Shown piece by piece: positions 54,897-59,071 of a stretch of 59,071 nt of DNA. This DNA is from Mucidula mucida. Its lineage: Eukaryota; Basidiomycota; Agaricomycetes; Agaricales; Physalacriaceae. Every line of letters starts with the position of its first letter. The stretch's first letter is position 1. The stretch lies in contig JADNYV010000220.1 of the NCBI GenBank assembly GCA_015501055.1, forward strand, positions 1-59,071, given 5' to 3'. Under the pieces are notes generated by a model. The model saw nothing but the letters and a program-made list of their open reading frames with translations, did not search any database and had not been told where the DNA came from. Made by a program: the position numbers and the translations under genes.

Positions 54897-55440
54897 TATG
54901 GAAGAGCAGCAGAGCCCGCGGGACGTGCTCTTCAATTGGAAGACCATCCTGGAGCGCGTTGATAAAGGCGCTGAGCTTCTGTCGGAGCTCTCACTTGGGT
55001 TTTGCAGATCGGATACAGTGACGTAGGCAGGTGGAGTCTTCCGGACAGCCAGGAAATTATCTTGATGCAGGCGCCCGTAATCTTTGCTGTTCTGTCAATA
55101 CATGATCATTGCACGCGGCACGATCGATACAGCTTCATTTTCAGGTGATGAACTGGGCCGAAGCGATGGATGTTGATACCACAGCAAGACGACGAATGAT
55201 CCTTTGGCTGGTAAGCAGTTCTCTTTATGATCCTGTCAGTGTTTCTCCGTTTAACGTATTCTTCTTAGGCAATGACCGTTGTGACCTTGATTTATCTGTA
55301 CCACTGTTACCGTTTCACTCTCGTCTTTCTTACGATTATCGGTCTCCTCTTATTCACCTGCAGCGCACACAAGGATAATAATGTATGTATTCTTTCACGC
55401 GTACTGAACAATTCTCAACACGTTACTTGTTCTCGCTGCC
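54897..55440 (+). CDS. Possible small membrane protein gene
   Basis: Tentative model. The ATG at 54897 reads MEEQQSPRDVLFNWKTILER. A 52 nt intron ends GCAG, then IGYSDVGRWSLPDSQE and IILMQ. A possible GC-type donor (GCGCCC) leads to VMNWAEAMDVDTTARRR. After a GT-AG intron (about 55210-55268) a hydrophobic exon follows: AMTVVTLIYLYH, YRFTLVFLTIIGLLLF, TCSAHKDNN. The last exon is duplicated at about 56945-57050 (TVITLIFLYH, LFLFTCSAHD), which supports it as a real exon of an older gene. No family is recognised. It is predicted to have one or two membrane segments. Confidence 0.35.
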
Positions 55441-55676
55441 GATGAACTCAAAGCCGGACCGTGACAGGGTAAGTATTGGTATCGGCAGTGCTTCGATAAG
55501 TCCATTGACATTCTCTATTGTACGGCGTCTCAACAAGACTATAAAAATGTGCTACGCTTGAGAGAATCCAAACGAATGAAAATAGTTTACATATATTAGA
55601 GCACCTATTCAAGAAATGTCGGTCGCTATAGCTGAAGTATGTTTTTTTGACGTACTAGCAAGCTCTTCAAGCCCCA

Positions 55677-56044
55677 GTCGGCAGCTGCAGGGCACAGACA
55701 ATGTTCTGGAACTCTTGGATAACCATTACAGGGCAGTCCTTGCCGCAAACGTCCTTATCAATATCAAGGACTCTTTGAGCCACCTCACACATGCAGGCGG
55801 GGTCCTATTGCATAGACTTTAGCATTGCTTGAAAAGTCTTCAAAACCAACCAACGTACAGATTGGCTATGTTAACACACACCCAGGATGGTGGCAGTAGT
55901 GCCGTCCTGTACAAGCTGGGCGTAGCATTTTCCCAGGCAGCGGAAATCAATTGGAACATTGATCTGTCGAGGACGGAACGATGAGGCCTCGGTGACGACA
56001 GAAAAGGCGACAAAGAGGAGGAGGCTTTGGAACACTTTCTGCAT
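55677..56044 (-). pseudogene. CFEM-like secreted protein, copy 1 (frame broken)
   Basis: Exon 1 encodes a signal peptide (MQKVFQSLLLFVAFSVVTEASS), given here as MQKVFQSLLLF plus VAFSVVTEASS, then DFRCLGKCYAQLVQDG with the first two CFEM cysteines. The donor is GTGTGT. Exon 2 carries the remaining cysteines in PACMCEVAQRVLDID, VCGKDCPV and IVCALQLPTGA. The acceptor and the CCCCG stretch between the third and fourth Cys are together out of frame compared with copy 2. Either the gene is dead or a base is missing from the C run. Confidence 0.7.
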
Positions 56045-56370
56045 TGGTGTGGACTGTGGATGCACTGTTCTGAGGGCCAGACACGGTGTCTCTTATAGTG
56101 ATTTCAGGCTGATACAGGCAACCAAGCTGTCAGTGAAGCCTAGCGAGCGGAAGCGCTTGAGTGGAGTGTATGTTGGGCTAGAAGTGCGTCCTCAGAGAGA
56201 CGTGACAGCACTCACAGGAAGAAAGTCGGGTGTCCGCTTAGTGCGGTTGGACTAGCACTAGGGATATCGGAACGAAGAGAAAGAATGATGAACAGAAACA
56301 GCCTACTATCCAAGAGTCACGTCGTCCTTGAATATAGCTGCCAAATCAACATCCATCGTTTCGCTTGAAC

Positions 56371-56416
56371 AGTGGCGATGGTCATCAGCCTTCAGTGGCG
56401 ATGGTCATCAGCCTTC
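56371..56416. repeat. Perfect 23 bp tandem duplication
   Basis: AGTGGCGATGG...CAGCCTTC occurs twice in immediate succession (56371-56393 and 56394-56416), followed by a partial third AGT/ACTGGC. It lies in the spacer between the two CFEM units. Confidence 0.9.
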
Positions 56417-57440
56417 ACTGGCAGATGAAGCTGTATCAACTGCATCACCGACCAACCTCTTCCGCGTGCAATGAGATACGCCCACTTTCAACAGGACAGC
56501 AAAAAATTATGGGTGCATGGATCGAGATAAGTAGTCTCCTGACTGTCAGAAAGACTAGTATAGCTACGCAATTCACCCAAGCTATGTGATTATGGCGTTG
56601 AACGTAGCACAACTACACAATCGAGCGTCCTGCCATCATCATCCCATCGCGTCTGAGGGCGTGGGCGGTTCGCGACGTTGTGGTGGGAGGAACCTAACGT
56701 GACGGGAGCTTCTCGATTTAGACGTGGGCGGCTTTCTTCCATCCTGTCTAGCATGACACGCAGATCAGAGTGGCATCGGTATCGCTCGCCAGGGAAGCAA
56801 CTTTGTTTCAAAGCCGTCAAGTCACTTTTGCAGGCATTCATTCTTGAATTTAGGATACAACTCACGAACGGTATGTGCGGAAAGTACTACTCGCCTCCAT
56901 GGCTCCAAATCGAGCTGCTTATTCTCAACATATACTTCCTGCGCAGAACCGTCATAACCTTGATCTTTCTGTACCATCGGTTACCGCTACCATTTCGCTC
57001 CCATCTTTCTACGATCATGGATCTCTTTTTGTTCACCTGTAGTGCACATGATATGTTCTCGATGCCGATGCTGATACTTAATTCAAAGTGTGGGGCGCGT
57101 TTTAGGATGCCGTGCAACACAGTTTTCTTCTTCTTTTAAATCGGACGGGGAAATGAGGTATTTCGGCGACCATGATTCGACTGGAATCTCTCGGCGTGCT
57201 GGTGATTGAGGCAGTCCTTGAAAAGATGAACTCAAAGGCCACTCGGACCGTGACTGAGCTCACAGTGCTTCGATAAGTCTAATGGCCTTCTTTGTTGTAC
57301 AGCGTCTCGACAAGATTACAAAAGATGTGCTTGCGCTCGCCGCTCGAGAGAAACACAATGTACATACTAAAGCACCTATCTAACAAAGGTCGGTCAGTTA
57401 TAGCTGCGGTATGTACGGTGACGTACTAGCAAGCTCGTCT

Positions 57441-57818
57441 TCAAGAGCCAGTCGGCAGGGCACAGAAAAAGTCCTGGATCGCTTGAATGTCCTCTACAGG
57501 GCACTTCTCGCCACATACGGCCCCTTTATCAACTTGAAGGACTGTTTGAGCCACATGACACGCGCAGGCTGGGGTCCTGTTGCATAAATCTTAACACTGT
57601 CCGCGAAATCTTCAAAACTAAACGTACCAATCAGATAGTCCACGAATGCACGGGCCGCCGATGCTGGCAATAATGCTGTCCTCTACAAGCTGGGCGTAGC
57701 ACTCGTATAGGCAGCTGGGATCCTTTGGGAGATCGATCGGTCGAGGAAGGAGAGATGAGGCCTCAGTGAGGACTGAAAAGGCGACAAGGAGGAATAGGCG
57801 TTGGAAGACTTTCTGCAT
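57441..57818 (-). CDS. CFEM-like small secreted protein, copy 2
   Basis: 103 codons in two exons (57818-57656 and 57589-57441). Signal peptide MQKVFQRLFLLVAFSVLT, then PSCLYECYAQLVEDS. Exon 2 reads DLCNRTPACACHVAQ, VCGEKCPVEDIQ and FFCALPTGS. Eight cysteines in the order C-x3-C, C-x5-C-x-C, C-x3-C, C fit the CFEM domain of fungal surface and secreted proteins, many of which bind heme or take part in host contact. The Asp that binds heme iron in CFEM domains (usually two or three residues before the C-x-C) is absent here, where the stretch is N-R-T-P-A. The only in-phase donor is G|GCCCGT, a GC-AG intron of 66 nt. Copy 1 has GTGTGT at the aligned place. Confidence 0.75.
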
Positions 57819-58050
57819 TGTTGTAGGAGTGGGTTGTTGAGGCACTGTTCTGAGGGACAGATGATTCGTCGAGTCTTAGAGCGATTCGTTAATACAAGCA
57901 ACCAAGCTGTCAGTGAAGACCAGCGAGGGAAAATGGGTTGAAGCGGAGTGCCATGTTCCGTGCCAGAAGTGCGAGACATGACAGCACTAATTATAACAAA
58001 GAAGAGCTCAAGTAGGCCGTCGGCGGAAGGAATGATGTGCGGTTGGGCTA

Positions 58051-59071
58051 GAACTACTCATACTCGAGGAGAATAAACAGCTCGATTTGAGGCCGTGGAG
58101 GCGAGTAAGTAGTACGCGCATTTACTATTCGTGAGGTCACTGTATCCTAGAACCAGGATCAGGTACTTGACACTGGAGAAAGCAGGAGTCGCCATTTACA
58201 TGACGACACTCGTGAATTCTCATCTAGAGGTCTATGATCTTTCACCCTATCGAAGGGAGGAAGCGCCGCGGATTTCCGCATGGCAAGACTAGCATGTCGA
58301 CGATCCCGAGCCGGGGATCGTCGCTGACAATAAGGATGAAGCACGTCGGGACTAGCAGACAATCGGGAATGCTAACAATTATTTTATCTGACGTGAGAAC
58401 GTTGAACGCTCAACGCCGCGCAGTATAGATTCAGGAGAGGTTAGGAGAAGGCTGTAATCTTTTGCATCAACACAATAGAACCCTGAAAGTTGCCAGTTCA
58501 AAGAGCGTTCACGAAACAAGCCACATAAAATCCACCTGTATTCGACGATGCGTATGGTGCCGATGTACTTAGTAGTCAATGGGGAGGTCGTCAGCTGCAA
58601 GGTCGCGTGTTCCAAGACAGACTCGGACCCATCGAGTGACAAATCTACAGGCCTTGAAAACGGTCCCACACGCCCGGCCACGTACTAGAGTTCTTGACAG
58701 TTGTCCATCCACACGCGTCTTCTGTATGCCCACCCGTACGCCACGTAGAGGACGTGCCGTGCAGATGGCAGGAGTAAAGCCTGATAGGGTGTAGTCTTTG
58801 CTCACCATTACAAAAACTATGGAGACAGTCCTAGGAGTCGACAGCATTGTACTCTTGGATTTCTGTACGTCTGCATGAATATCCATTTCCAGCGTCGATA
58901 ATGGAAAATTCAAAATGAGGGTGAGTGTGGAAGGAAAGCGTGACTGTGACATGACTAATTGCATGATATTTTTAGCGCCACACACAGTACGCATTCTTAA
59001 CGCTTCGCTTCCATGTCGTATGTGGTGCGACCACTATCCACAAACATTTCCTTGGTATCGAGAAGAGCAGG
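58051..59071. other. Window end, no recognised gene
   Basis: A minus-strand frame at 58994-58569 (LNFPLSTLEMDIHADVQKS and onward) could be part of a gene continuing beyond the window, but no family is recognised and no clear splice joins were found. Confidence 0.35.

Larger units (their letters stand above)
55268..58050. repeat. Tandem duplication carrying two CFEM-like genes
   Basis: Unit 1 is about 55268-56270 and unit 2 about 56942-58050, in the same orientation. Each holds, left to right, the hydrophobic last exon of the membrane-protein gene, a shared spacer (AGTGCTTCGATAAGT, CGTCTC.ACAAGA, GAGCACCTAT) and a CFEM-like gene on the minus strand. The shared 5' flank includes GCAACCAAGCTGTCAGTGAAG. 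Divergence is substantial, with many indels, so this is an old duplication. About 670 bp of unshared DNA lie between the units. Confidence 0.8.

Overview
The window is nuclear DNA of a filamentous basidiomycete, most likely an Agaricomycete. Genes are cut by many 45-60 nt GT-AG introns and stand alone on both strands. Recognisable families include a heme-thiolate peroxidase, a yeast-Adp1-like ABCG transporter with EGF-like repeats, a MYND-finger protein, an RNase H repeat protein of a type I know from mushroom genomes, and small CFEM-like secreted proteins. No rRNA, tRNA or CRISPR was recognised. Exon joins were worked out by hand from reading frame, splice sites and family resemblance.

Layout. 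0.3-8 kb: a urease accessory ureG with a broken frame, a secreted protein with an acidic Thr-Gly-Asp-Asp repeat, an O-methyltransferase, an EthD-like relic and a heme-thiolate peroxidase whose first intron carries a 669 bp hAT-type MITE. 9.4-13.4 kb: a complete 4,024 bp hAT transposon with 8 bp target duplications, terminal inverted repeats and a nine-exon transposase that reads through as 974 codons. 14-20.5 kb: an SDR, a SnoaL-like protein, a MYND protein with a stop codon inside the finger, and an MFS transporter. 20.5-26.5 kb and 35-43.8 kb: two repeat-rich tracts holding four paralogues (A-D) of a family I cannot name, with copies of a conserved upstream block, aminoglycoside-phosphotransferase fragments, and a duplicated C2H2 zinc-finger gene. 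Between them lie a class 3 lipase with an extra Cys-containing tail, a small secreted peptide and an RNase H element. 44-53.5 kb: the conserved block of ABCG transporter, PLP aminotransferase, a 60-residue Cys protein and a CaMKK-like kinase. 54.9-58 kb: a tandem duplication carrying two CFEM-like genes.

The most novel content is the A-D family. The members share a start region, a lysine-rich linker, three phase-0 exons and a C-terminal 'P-E-E-L' domain. They also share an upstream DNA block. At locus C the gene body is inverted relative to that block, so the 3' end of the reading frame runs into it. The second notable case is the MITE, which landed exactly on a splice donor so that its target duplication recreated the donor on both sides.

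Caution on breaks: several otherwise conserved genes lose frame by one base next to short G or C runs (ureG, paralogue D, the kinase tail, CFEM copy 1). This pattern fits sequencing indels as well as real decay, so these genes should not be declared dead without read-level checks.
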